From Deltaproteobacteria bacterium (GTDB taxonomy: Bacteria; Myxococcota; Myxococcia; SLRQ01), in NCBI GenBank assembly GCA_007130885.1, contig SLRQ01000058.1, positions 40,834 through 104,833 of the forward strand: DNA of 64,000 nt. Direction: 5' to 3'. Both the position numbers and the translations under genes were made by a program. The notes beneath the pieces are model-generated. The model saw only the letters and a program-made list of their open reading frames with translations, did not search any database and was not told the DNA's origin. Below, in pieces: positions 51,620-59,471 of the stretch; positions within the stretch are counted from its first letter, which is position 1, and every line of letters begins with the position of its first letter.

Positions 51620-52984
51620 CTAAAACCTATAGTAGTCAACGAGGGCGCGAGGCTCTTCCCTCATCTCGCCCGACCACAGCTCGGCTGCAATCGCGCCCGG
51701 GCTCTTGCCTTGCTCGATAAGACTATAGATAGGCTCCAAGAACTTCGTTTCGTCTTCCCCATGATCGTTCAAGGACCGTTGATCAACCAGCCCTTGGTGA
51801 GCTATGTCGGTCAGCTCGCGGGCAAGGTCGTTTATGCTTCGGCCGTTTACCTTTGCTGTCAAGCCGTGCCTAGCCACCTCGACCAGTGCCTCTTCGCGCT
51901 CTAGTTCGGACCAGTCACTCGTTAGCTCGCAAGCCGCCTCCGCCGCCGGCGGGTGATACAGCAGACCTTTCCAAAGGGCGGGGTAGGCGCAGTTGAGCTC
52001 ACGGTCACAGCAGTCGGCTCCGCGTACTTCTATGTACGCCTTTAGGCGAACCTCCGGAAACAAGGTGGTCAGGTGATCTTCCCAATCCGAGTGCCTTGCC
52101 CGGTGGCCCTCGTGGCCGTGCTCGAGAAAGTGCCTGAAAGGCATGCCCGTCACATTGTCCAGATACTTGCCACCACGCCGAATGAAGAACATCGGCACAT
52201 CCAGCGCCCATTCCACGTAACGTCTGTAACCGAAGTCCTCATCGAACACGAAGGTCGGAAGGCCGCAGCGATCCGGGTCCACGGAAAGCCACACTCGCTG
52301 CCTTTCGCTGGCCCAGCCTGTCGTTTTTCCCTCGATGATGGCGCTGTTCGCATAGATGGCGCTTACGATCGAGGTGACGGCGCTGGCTGTTCTCACCTTC
52401 AGGACCATGTCCGCTTCGTCCGACCAATCGTAATTGGCCTGCACCGTGCCGGTGCGTAGCATCATGTCGAGTGCCCGCTCTCCGCGCTTCGAGAGGTATC
52501 GTCTCATGATCGAGTAGCGCTTCTTGGGGACCCAGGAGATTTCATCTCGCCGAGCAAACGGGGTGTGTCCAACGCCCAACCATATGATGCCAAGCTCGTC
52601 ACCTATGGCTCGCGTGATGTCCCGATGATCGTTCAGCTCCCTGCATGTTTGATGGTTGTTCTCTAGCACCGCGCCTGAAAGCTCGAATTGACCTCCGGGC
52701 TCAAGAGAGATCGTCGTGTCGGCCTTGGTCAAGGCGACCAGGTCACTATTCTCCGTGTAAGAGGAGAACCCGAAACGATCCACCAGCATCTTGAGGACCG
52801 CCTCTATGCTTCGCGTTCCCGAGAAGGGCACGGGCTGAAGAGTGTCTTCGAGAAGACCTATCTTCTCGTGCTCCATGCCCACTCTGAAGGCCGAGGGCGG
52901 CTTCTCGGCGGCTCGGAGATGATCCTCCAGCTCGTCGATGCTCGTAATCTCAGGGGCGTCTTCGGGTCTGTTGTCCAGAGTCAT
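51620..52984 (-). CDS. gshA: Glutamate-cysteine ligase, plant/alphaproteobacterial type
   Basis: This 454-residue ligase makes gamma-glutamylcysteine, the first step of glutathione synthesis. Family motifs are AFRVGMEHEKIG near residue 32 (nucleotide/glutamate site), ISLEPGGQFELSG near residue 95, and the RGADCCDRELNCAYPALWKGLLY segment near residue 318, in pieces. The length (about 455) fits the GCS2 plant-type enzymes and not the gamma-proteobacterial GshA of about 520. It is divergent from gshB with only 61 bases between start codons, so the two share one promoter region. Confidence 0.93.
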   Translation of the reverse strand: MTLDNRPEDAPEITSIDELEDHLRAAEKPPSAFRVGMEHEKIGLLEDTLQPVPFSGTRSIEAVLKMLVDRFGFSSYTENSDLVALTKADTTISLEPGGQFELSGAVLENNHQTCRELNDHRDITRAIGDELGIIWLGVGHTPFARRDEISWVPKKRYSIMRRYLSKRGERALDMMLRTGTVQANYDWSDEADMVLKVRTASAVTSIVSAIYANSAIIEGKTTGWASERQRVWLSVDPDRCGLPTFVFDEDFGYRRYVEWALDVPMFFIRRGGKYLDNVTGMPFRHFLEHGHEGHRARHSDWEDHLTTLFPEVRLKAYIEVRGADCCDRELNCAYPALWKGLLYHPPAAEAACELTSDWSELEREEALVEVARHGLTAKVNGRSINDLARELTDIAHQGLVDQRSLNDHGEDETKFLEPIYSLIEQGKSPGAIAAELWSGEMREEPRALVDYYRF

Positions 52985-53045
52985 GCGGCTCTTGGGTTAT
53001 GCGAACCTCGGCCCGTGTGCAAGCAGATTGGCTGAGAAGTGTGTT

Positions 53046-54014
53046 ATGTCGTCTCTCATGCGACTGCTGTTCATAATGGATCCACCCGAGAGAATCGATA
53101 TCGACCGGGACACTACGTTCGCGATGATGCTGGAAGCACAAGAGCGTGGCTGGGAGGTTGCGCACACGCGGCGCGAGTGGGTTTGGCACCGGCAAGGTCG
53201 GAGTTTTTGCCGCTGGCATAAGGCCGGCATGAAGCGAACCGCTGCTCCGGACCATATCGTGCTGGGAGAGGGAAGAGAGGGCCCTTTGGAGGAGCACGAT
53301 GCGATCCTGGTTCGTACTGATCCTCCGTTCAACCTGGAGTACGTCAAGCTTACTTGGCTGCTGGACACCGTGGATCGAAGCCGCACCTTTATCATGAACG
53401 AGCCTGGAGGCATCCGCGCGGCCAGCGAAAAGCTGTATACGCTGCGGTTTCCGGATTTGACCCCGCCGCAAATGGTCACGCGGGATATGAGGCGGCTTGA
53501 AGCCTTTCTCGAGGAGATGGGCGGCAGAATCGTCGTCAAGCCGATCGACTGGATGGGCGGATACGGTGTTTTCGTCGTCGACCGAGAAGACGGGAACAGG
53601 AAGGCTATACTGGAGGTGTCTACACGAAAGGGGCGGGATCTAGTCGTCGCTCAAGCGTATCTTCCCGAGGCCAGGCTGGGTGACAAGCGCATCATTCTAT
53701 TGGATGGCGACCCAATCGGAGCGTTTTTGCGGGTTCCGGCTCCGGGGGAGCATCGCGGCAACATAGGTGTGGGAGCCGGAGCTCGGAAAGCGGAGGTGAC
53801 CGGTGATGACCTCCGTATTTGCCGGGCTATTGCGCCAAGCTTGAGAGCCGACGGTCTTTACTTTGCCGGCATCGACATAATAGCCGGCAAGCTTACCGAG
53901 GTGAACGTGACGAGCCCGACCGGCGTTCAGGAGATCGGCAGGCTGGACGGAGCTTGCCTCGAGGCCAAGGTCATGGACTTTGTGGCGTCCAAGGTGCCCT
54001 CCGGTGGGCGTTAG
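53046..54014 (+). CDS. gshB: Glutathione synthetase
   Basis: This 322-residue ATP-grasp enzyme adds glycine to gamma-glutamylcysteine. It has RLLFIMDPPERIDIDRDTTF at the N-terminus, the TDPPFNLEYV substrate loop near residue 95, the ATP-grasp motif IVVKPIDWMGGYGVF and the metal/phosphate-binding end INVTSPTGVQEI-like (EVNVTSPTGVQEIGR). It is paired with the divergent gshA. GAGAAG upstream of 53046 supports that start; the longer frame would run into the gshA promoter and coding region. The product should be the major low-molecular thiol of the cell. Confidence 0.94.
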   Translation: MSSLMRLLFIMDPPERIDIDRDTTFAMMLEAQERGWEVAHTRREWVWHRQGRSFCRWHKAGMKRTAAPDHIVLGEGREGPLEEHDAILVRTDPPFNLEYVKLTWLLDTVDRSRTFIMNEPGGIRAASEKLYTLRFPDLTPPQMVTRDMRRLEAFLEEMGGRIVVKPIDWMGGYGVFVVDREDGNRKAILEVSTRKGRDLVVAQAYLPEARLGDKRIILLDGDPIGAFLRVPAPGEHRGNIGVGAGARKAEVTGDDLRICRAIAPSLRADGLYFAGIDIIAGKLTEVNVTSPTGVQEIGRLDGACLEAKVMDFVASKVPSGGR

Positions 54015-54157
54015 CATTGCCCCGCCGCTCGTTGTGGGCCGTACAGAGGTCGGGTTTCGGCCTTGGTACCAAGAGGCCCCGGGGCGCCCCGAGGAGTGGA
54101 ACGAGGACGTACTCTCAGGCTACAACGGGCATACAACCCCACACCGCCGGAGAAAGC

Positions 54158-55537
54158 ATGCACAGCCAGCCTTATCGGACTCTGATAGAGCCATTTCGAA
54201 TTAAGTCGGTAGAGCCAATCAGGCTTTCAACGCCAGAGGAACGAGAGGTTTGGCTGGAGCAAGCCGGCTTCAACCTCTTCGCCCTCCATGCCGAGCAAGT
54301 GATCATCGATCTGCTAACCGACTCCGGAACGGGCGCCATGTCGGCGGAGCAGTGGGCCGCCTTGCAGCGAGGAGACGAGAGCTACGCCGGTTCGCCCTCT
54401 TTCCACCGATTTGAGCAAGCGGTTAAGGATCTCTTCCCCTTCAAGCACGTCATTCCCACCCACCAGGGAAGAGCCGCCGAGAAAATTCTAATGTCGGCTA
54501 TAGGCGGACCCGGCAAGGTGATTCCCAACAACACCCATTTCGATACGACGCGAGCCAATATCGAGCATACCGGGGCTCGCGCCGTGGACCTGCCTGGACG
54601 GCAGGCTATGGATCCCCGGTCCAGTCATCCTTTCAAGGGCGACATGGACATCGATGCCTTGGCCGCCATCCTTCGCGAGGAAGGTCAGTCGGTACCCGCC
54701 GTATTCGTAACGGTGACCAACAACTCGGGCGGCGGTCAACCCGTCAGTCTCGAGAATCTGCGTCGTGTACGGGGTCTTTGCGATGAGCACGGTATACCGC
54801 TGTTCCTTGATGGGTGCCGTTTCGCCGAGAATGCCTGGTTCATCCGAAAGCGTGAAGAGGGGCAGCAAGACAGGTCCGTAACCGAGATCGTAAGAGAGAT
54901 GGGGTCGCTGGCCGATGGCATGACCATGTCCGCAAAAAAGGACGGGCTTGCCAATATCGGCGGCTGGTTGGCGATGAACGACGACGACCTAGCGGCGGAT
55001 TGCAAGCGTATGCTCATCTTGACCGAAGGTTTTCCAACCTACGGTGGCTTGGCGGGCCGAGATCTCGAAGCCATAGCTCAAGGGCTGACGGAGGTGGTTC
55101 AGCACGACTACCTTCGTTATAGGGTGCGATCCGCGGAATATCTGGGCGAAGCCTTACTCGCTGCTGGAGTGCCGATAGTTCAGCCGGCGGGCGGCCACGC
55201 GGTCTATCTCGACGCTCGAGAGCTGCTCCCTCACATCCCGCCGCTTTCCTACCCGGGTCAAGCGCTTGCCATCGAGCTTTACCGTGAAGGCGGCGTAAGG
55301 GGCTGCGAGATTGGAACGGTCATGTTCGGCCTGCAGCCGGATGGAAAAGAGGCGCCGGCGTCGCAGGAGCTCGTGCGTCTGGCGATTCCGCGGCGAGTAT
55401 ACACGCAAAGCCACGTCGACTATGTCGCCGAGGTGGTTCAGCGGGTGGCTAACCGGGCAACAGAGATGCGTGGTTACCGAATAGTCGATTCCCCACCGGT
55501 CTTGAGGCATTTTACTGCTCGTTTTGCTCCGCTGTAA
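54158..55537 (+). CDS. tnaA: Tryptophanase/tyrosine phenol-lyase family (beta-eliminating lyase)
   Basis: This 459-residue PLP enzyme of the tryptophanase family splits tryptophan into indole, pyruvate and ammonia. The start EPFRIKSVEPIRLSTPEER, IPTHQGRAAEKIL, TNNSGGGQPVSLENL and the PLP Lys in MSAKKDGLANIGG (the Tnase form MSAKKD) match Escherichia coli TnaA closely, as does the terminus VLRHFTARFA. Tyrosine phenol-lyase cannot be excluded by eye. It is encoded near TrpB2-like and TrpR-like genes on the other strand, so an indole/tryptophan module is plausible. The upstream frame from 53819 overlaps gshB and is not used. GGAGAAAGC precedes the ATG. No TnaC-like leader peptide was seen. Confidence 0.9.
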   Translation: MHSQPYRTLIEPFRIKSVEPIRLSTPEEREVWLEQAGFNLFALHAEQVIIDLLTDSGTGAMSAEQWAALQRGDESYAGSPSFHRFEQAVKDLFPFKHVIPTHQGRAAEKILMSAIGGPGKVIPNNTHFDTTRANIEHTGARAVDLPGRQAMDPRSSHPFKGDMDIDALAAILREEGQSVPAVFVTVTNNSGGGQPVSLENLRRVRGLCDEHGIPLFLDGCRFAENAWFIRKREEGQQDRSVTEIVREMGSLADGMTMSAKKDGLANIGGWLAMNDDDLAADCKRMLILTEGFPTYGGLAGRDLEAIAQGLTEVVQHDYLRYRVRSAEYLGEALLAAGVPIVQPAGGHAVYLDARELLPHIPPLSYPGQALAIELYREGGVRGCEIGTVMFGLQPDGKEAPASQELVRLAIPRRVYTQSHVDYVAEVVQRVANRATEMRGYRIVDSPPVLRHFTARFAPL

Positions 55538-55558
55538 GCGCGGCTTTTTCCGGAAAGC

Positions 55559-57391
55559 TCAAGGCAGCTCGCGTATCTCGGCTTCGCCAGTTTGGGCCCA
55601 GGTGTCGAAAAAGTGCCTGCTGAGCTCACGCACCTCCGAAGCTTGCCCCGTATTTGCGTGCCCCGCTTGCTCCGGCGGGTCGCCCACAGTATCAAACTGC
55701 AGGAAGGCCGCCGTGTGGTCACCGGCGTTGCCAATGAGGGGAAGTGGGCCGGCGTTGGGCAGCAAGGGCACCGGATCGAAGATCGGCTCCGCGTGAGGGA
55801 GGCGTAGGGCACGCGCGATGGCCCGGCCGGTAGCGGGGGGGACGATCTCGTCGTGCAAGGCCACCGGCATGAGTAGGTGAGGTGCGTTACCGCCCAGCAG
55901 CCGCTCGTCTCGAATATGGGCTCCGAAGACGGCGGGATCGGCCGGGTCCGCCAGGGTCTGCACTGCGAGCAAGGTCCGCTTGAGGGCGGCCTCGTCATAG
56001 TCGAGAAGCTCGAGCAGTAAGTCTCTCAGTAAAATGCCGCCTACTCCTCCCAAGGCGAACTCGGTAAGGTATCCTCCCGCCAGGGTGAGCACGCCCGCGT
56101 CGAAATGCTCGGAGATTGCGAGTTGGATGGAGCCGATCATGGCTCCAAGGCTTATCCCCCAGTAAGCGAATCGTTCGGGGTCCAGATCGGGGGTCCCGTC
56201 GCCGTCCACGTCGGGGTCGGCACGCAGCAGCAAGGTTGCCTGGTGACGGTCGAGGGCGGTCTGAACAAAGCTGCCTCGCAAGCTTCGCCCGTCGATGGTT
56301 GGGCCGGACAGGTCGATTCCTAGAAAGTCCAAGACCTCCGAGTCATCGTCGGATGCCGTTGGATGATCGCCGTGATGGAGCGCGTCGACGCTTGCGACGG
56401 CTATGCCGTAAGGCACGAGGCGCCTTGCGGCGCTTCTGCCCTCCGAGCGGCTGCTGCCGAGGCCGTGGCCGTACATGACGAGCGGTGAGACGCTTTCTTC
56501 GTTTTCGGGCAGCCATATGGTTATGGGCACTTCCCAATTGTCCTGGGCCGTCGATGTTTCCACGGCGCCTTCCGAGCGAAAATCGCCGGCAAGGAACACT
56601 CCCGTGCAGCGCCTGCGGTCGCCGTCGGGCTCACAGGACGGGCGGCTGACCCAGGTAGGAGGGCTCTCATTCAGTTTTCCGGCGATCTCCGCCACCAGGG
56701 CGACGTCGTCATGGGTCGTAAAGGTGAGGGCCGCGGAGACATCCTCGGGCCGAAGGCCCAGTACGTCCAGGGCCTCATGGATCTGCCGCGCCACGCGAGC
56801 GAGCTGGGGCTCTGTCGCGGAATACTCGTCAGAGAGAATATGCCGCAGGAGACCGGAAGGTGAGATGCACTCACCGTCATCCGCCAGGTGGGTTGCCTTT
56901 AGGATAACCGCATGGGGACTTGCCGCTCGCAGAGGACGCAGAGGTTGAAGGCGTATCTGCCGGCCTTCATCGTCGACCTCGAGCGCGAAGGGGACCAGCT
57001 CCGGATCCCCGTCTTGCCAGGAGAGGAGCAGCAAGGGACCCTCGATGCTCGGCTCTTCCCAAATGCCGGGATAGAGTCCGGCATGAGCGCTGAATCGAAG
57101 AAGTGCGGCGCCCTGGCGCGCGAAGCCGGTGGGCCCGGCGATTGAAGCGAGCATGTCCTGGATGGTGGGAGGCATCGATTTCATCCATGGAACATCGTTG
57201 GTGAGGCGCAGTCCTGTAGAGGTTTCCGCTTCTTGCGCGAGAGCGTCGTCCGGCCAGGCCAGCAGGGCGGCGGAATTGGGATCGTACAGATGCCGGGTCG
57301 TTCCGCGGCAGAAGTTCGGCTCCGACTCCGGTTCCGCGGCGCAGGAGACAACCGATCCTATTGCCAGAAGATAAACCAAACGACGTATCAA
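55559..57391 (-). CDS. Lipoprotein alpha/beta-hydrolase
   Basis: This 610-residue protein starts with a TTG (MIRRLVYLLAIGSVVSC) and a probable lipidation Cys17. The central and C-terminal parts have an alpha/beta-hydrolase arrangement: YGHGLGSSRSEGRSAARRL, the nucleophile elbow GISLG in FAYWGISLGAMIGS near residue 405, and a late GDHT that could hold the catalytic His. An Asp-rich segment (DPDVDGDGTPDLDPE) looks like a Ca-binding loop. It is probably an exported lipase or esterase; the substrate is unknown. GAGGCAG precedes the TTG at 57391. It converges on the tnaA gene (21-base gap). Confidence 0.75.
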   Translation of the reverse strand: MIRRLVYLLAIGSVVSCAAEPESEPNFCRGTTRHLYDPNSAALLAWPDDALAQEAETSTGLRLTNDVPWMKSMPPTIQDMLASIAGPTGFARQGAALLRFSAHAGLYPGIWEEPSIEGPLLLLSWQDGDPELVPFALEVDDEGRQIRLQPLRPLRAASPHAVILKATHLADDGECISPSGLLRHILSDEYSATEPQLARVARQIHEALDVLGLRPEDVSAALTFTTHDDVALVAEIAGKLNESPPTWVSRPSCEPDGDRRRCTGVFLAGDFRSEGAVETSTAQDNWEVPITIWLPENEESVSPLVMYGHGLGSSRSEGRSAARRLVPYGIAVASVDALHHGDHPTASDDDSEVLDFLGIDLSGPTIDGRSLRGSFVQTALDRHQATLLLRADPDVDGDGTPDLDPERFAYWGISLGAMIGSIQLAISEHFDAGVLTLAGGYLTEFALGGVGGILLRDLLLELLDYDEAALKRTLLAVQTLADPADPAVFGAHIRDERLLGGNAPHLLMPVALHDEIVPPATGRAIARALRLPHAEPIFDPVPLLPNAGPLPLIGNAGDHTAAFLQFDTVGDPPEQAGHANTGQASEVRELSRHFFDTWAQTGEAEIRELP

Positions 57392-57407
57392 GACTGCCTC
57401 TATCAGT

Positions 57408-58787
57408 TCAGTTTGGGTTTGGCTTTGGAAAGCCGCTGATGGTTTCAATGGAACGGTCGATCTCCTCCTGGGGGAGTGGGTAGTTGGTGAGCTCTCCATT
57501 GAAATACTTGTCGTATCCGGCTAGGTCCATCAACCCGTGACCGCTCAGGTTGAAGATGATGCACTTCTCGCTGTTTTCCTCCCGTGCCTTATGGGCCTCT
57601 TGAATGGCTGCCGCCACGGCATGACTGGTTTCCGGAGCCACTATGATACCTTCTGTTCGAGCAAAAGTAACAGCCGCCTCGTAACACTCGGTCTGCTGCA
57701 TGGCCCGGGGAGTGACTAGGCCGTCGAGAATCGCCTGGCTGATGAGCGGTGCGACGCCATGGTAACGCAAACCGCCCGCGTGTATGGGCGGCGGGATGAA
57801 GTCGTGTCCCAGGGAATGCATTGCAAGCAGCGGCGTCATTCCGGCGGTGTCACCATGATCATAGCCGAATGGTGTGCGGGTCATGGTCGGGCAACTGACG
57901 GGCTCAACGGCCAGGATCTCGATGTCACGGCCGTTGATCTTGTCATGTACAAATGGAAACGACAGGCCCGCGAAGTTGCTTCCGCCTCCGACGCAGCCGA
58001 TTACTACGTCTGGTTCGGTCTCGCCGAAAAGCGCGAGCTGCTTTTTAGCCTCCAGACCGATTATCGTTTGATGCAACATGACGTGGTTCAGCACGCTTCC
58101 GAGGGAGTAGCGCGTGCGGCCGCTGGTATCGCTCACCGCCGACTCCACGGCTTCACTGATCGCGATACCCAGGCTGCCGCTTGTCTCCGGAGTTTCGGCG
58201 AGAATGCGGCGTCCGGCCGCGGTTTCCTCGCTGGGGCTTGGAACGCAGGTTGCTCCCCAGGCCTGCATCATCAGAGCGCGAAAAGGTTTCTGATCGAAAC
58301 TGATGCGCACCATGAACACCTTGCATTCCATGCCAAGCAATGCTGTGGCATGTGCGAGAGCGCTTCCCCACTGTCCGGCGCCCGTTTCGGTGACAAGGCG
58401 ATTGATTCCGAACTGTTTATTGTACCAGGCCTGGGCGACAGCGGTATTCGGTTTGTGACTTCCCGCGGGAGATACGCTTTCATTCTTGTAGTAGATACGA
58501 GCCGGCGTTCCCAGCTTCTGCTCGAGAGCATGGGCGCGATGCAGCGGGGTCGAGCGCCACCGCGAATAAATCTGAAGCACCTCATCTGGAATGTCGATCC
58601 ATCTCTCGGTGCTTACCTCCTGCTCGATCAAATTCATGGGAAACACCGGGGCCAAAGCCTCTGGGCCGATGGGGTTTCCATCCGGACCCAGCGGCGGTTG
58701 AAGGCCTCCGGGAATATCGGCGGCGAGGTTGTACCATTGCCGAGGCATCTCATCGTCTTTGAGAAGAACTTTTGTTGTATGGGTCAT
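57408..58787 (-). CDS. trpB2: Tryptophan synthase beta chain, TrpB2 type
   Basis: This 459-residue PLP enzyme joins indole and serine to form tryptophan. The PLP Lys lies in [19 protein letters not shown] near residue 110. The phosphate-binding glycine loop is [15 protein letters not shown] near residue 265, and [14 protein letters not shown] is the substrate loop. Length and the long N-terminal extension match the TrpB2 group, which often works without TrpA on free indole. No trpA is nearby. Together with the tryptophanase gene it could recycle indole. A TACACGTA palindrome and AAGGGAG lie just upstream of its start. Confidence 0.93.
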   Translation of the reverse strand: MTHTTKVLLKDDEMPRQWYNLAADIPGGLQPPLGPDGNPIGPEALAPVFPMNLIEQEVSTERWIDIPDEVLQIYSRWRSTPLHRAHALEQKLGTPARIYYKNESVSPAGSHKPNTAVAQAWYNKQFGINRLVTETGAGQWGSALAHATALLGMECKVFMVRISFDQKPFRALMMQAWGATCVPSPSEETAAGRRILAETPETSGSLGIAISEAVESAVSDTSGRTRYSLGSVLNHVMLHQTIIGLEAKKQLALFGETEPDVVIGCVGGGSNFAGLSFPFVHDKINGRDIEILAVEPVSCPTMTRTPFGYDHGDTAGMTPLLAMHSLGHDFIPPPIHAGGLRYHGVAPLISQAILDGLVTPRAMQQTECYEAAVTFARTEGIIVAPETSHAVAAAIQEAHKAREENSEKCIIFNLSGHGLMDLAGYDKYFNGELTNYPLPQEEIDRSIETISGFPKPNPN

Positions 58788-58800
58788 GATGTTTTCTCCC

Positions 58801-58810
58801 TTACGTGTAA
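58801..58810. promoter_or_regulatory. TACACGTA-core palindrome before trpB2
   Basis: The sequence TTACGTGTAA, in the 49 bases between the TrpR-like gene and trpB2, shares the TAC-NN-GTA core of the larger palindrome at 59154. On the minus strand it reads TTACACGTAA, and TTTTTACACGTA with its flank, directly before the ribosome site. A TrpR-like protein could bind here to repress trpB2 expression. Confidence 0.5.
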
Positions 58811-58836
58811 AAATTTAGGTCAGCGTTTCTCTTCCC

Positions 58837-59130
58837 CTAGTGAGCTCTCATCCACAGTTCAACCACACGACGTACCGGCGAGTTTGGCTTCTTGAGTTCT
58901 TTTGATCCGCGAGTGATTTTGCAGAGGCTCATGCCCAACTCCTTTGCGATGGACCTTTGCGTTTCGCCTCCATGGAGGCGCTTTACAAGCTCCCAACGTC
59001 CGGTGAGATCGGCGGCCTCGCGATCCGTGAGTAGGGCGGCAAGAAACCTCTCCATCAGCTCCACGTCTCGTATCCGGAGGAGCACATGTGCAATCTCACG
59101 CAATCCGCCGCCGTCCTTTCGTTTCCGCAT
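58837..59130 (-). CDS. trpR: TrpR-family repressor
   Basis: This 97-residue protein matches the Trp repressor fold. LAALLTDREAADLTGRWELV corresponds to the E. coli segment around LTPDEREALGTRVRIVEEL, and the DNA-reading helix-turn-helix ETQRSIAKELGMSLCKITRG ends with the hallmark ITRGSKELKK. TrpR dimers bind tryptophan and repress target operons. It is encoded upstream of trpB2 on the same strand, and a perfect palindrome sits between its promoter and start, suggesting autoregulation. The ATG at 59130 is preferred because GGAGGAAAT precedes it; the longer frame has 46 unrelated residues. Confidence 0.9.
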   Translation of the reverse strand: MRKRKDGGGLREIAHVLLRIRDVELMERFLAALLTDREAADLTGRWELVKRLHGGETQRSIAKELGMSLCKITRGSKELKKPNSPVRRVVELWMRAH

Positions 59131-59153
59131 ATTTCCTCCGGGATGTTTAGCCT

Positions 59154-59175
59154 CTGTTTCTACACGTAGAAACAG
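59154..59175. promoter_or_regulatory. Perfect 10-bp palindrome, likely TrpR operator
   Basis: Arms CTGTTTCTAC and GTAGAAACAG are separated by AC. It lies 24-45 bases upstream of the trpR start, just downstream of the -10 element at 59183, where repressor binding would block transcription. The core differs from the E. coli ACTAGT operator, so the specificity is probably altered. Confidence 0.7.
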
Positions 59176-59182
59176 GCTGCGA

Positions 59183-59211
59183 AGTATGCGGTGACAGGGG
59201 ATGCAGGTCAA
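59183..59211 (-). promoter_or_regulatory. Promoter of trpR-trpB2
   Basis: On the minus strand TTGACC (59206-59211) and CATACT (59183-59188) are separated by exactly 17 bases, a near-consensus sigma70 promoter. The start point would fall at the edge of the palindrome at 59154-59175. Confidence 0.65.
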
Positions 59212-59242
59212 GTGAAATATCGAAAGCTGTGAAATATCGAAA
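59212..59242. repeat. 14-base direct repeat upstream of trpR promoter
   Basis: GTGAAATATCGAAA occurs at 59212-59225 and again, without mismatch, at 59229-59242 (17-base period), directly upstream of the -35 element. On the minus strand this is TTTCGATATTTCAC twice. It is suited to a dimeric activator or second regulator binding. Confidence 0.65.
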
Positions 59243-59471
59243 CCAGCGACCGCCGGAACAAGGCTCAACTCTACGTTGTCGTTTCCACTCGTGCCCCATC
59301 CTCACGTTCCCGGCCGTAGGGCGGCGGCTCGTCCGGCGCCGCCCCCGTTGTCCGTGGCAACGGCCATAATGGACCTCGGCGGAGTTCTCGGAGGCGGCAT
59401 ACTTCCCAGGACGGGTGACGCGCGATCTCGCCTGGTTTAGGCACCTGATACAACAAATATTGCGGTGGAAG
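59243..59471. other. Remainder of gap between trpR and VWA gene
   Basis: The whole gap between the trpR start at 59130 and the end of the VWA gene at 59472 is 341 bases; its right half holds the control region described separately. The rest has a few short G+C-rich inverted segments but no coding frame, tRNA or clear terminator. Confidence 0.45.

Noticed and set aside
54015..54157. TnaC-type leader peptide upstream of tryptophanase
   Set aside because: No short frame with a critical Trp and following Pro was found in the 143 bases between gshB and tnaA.
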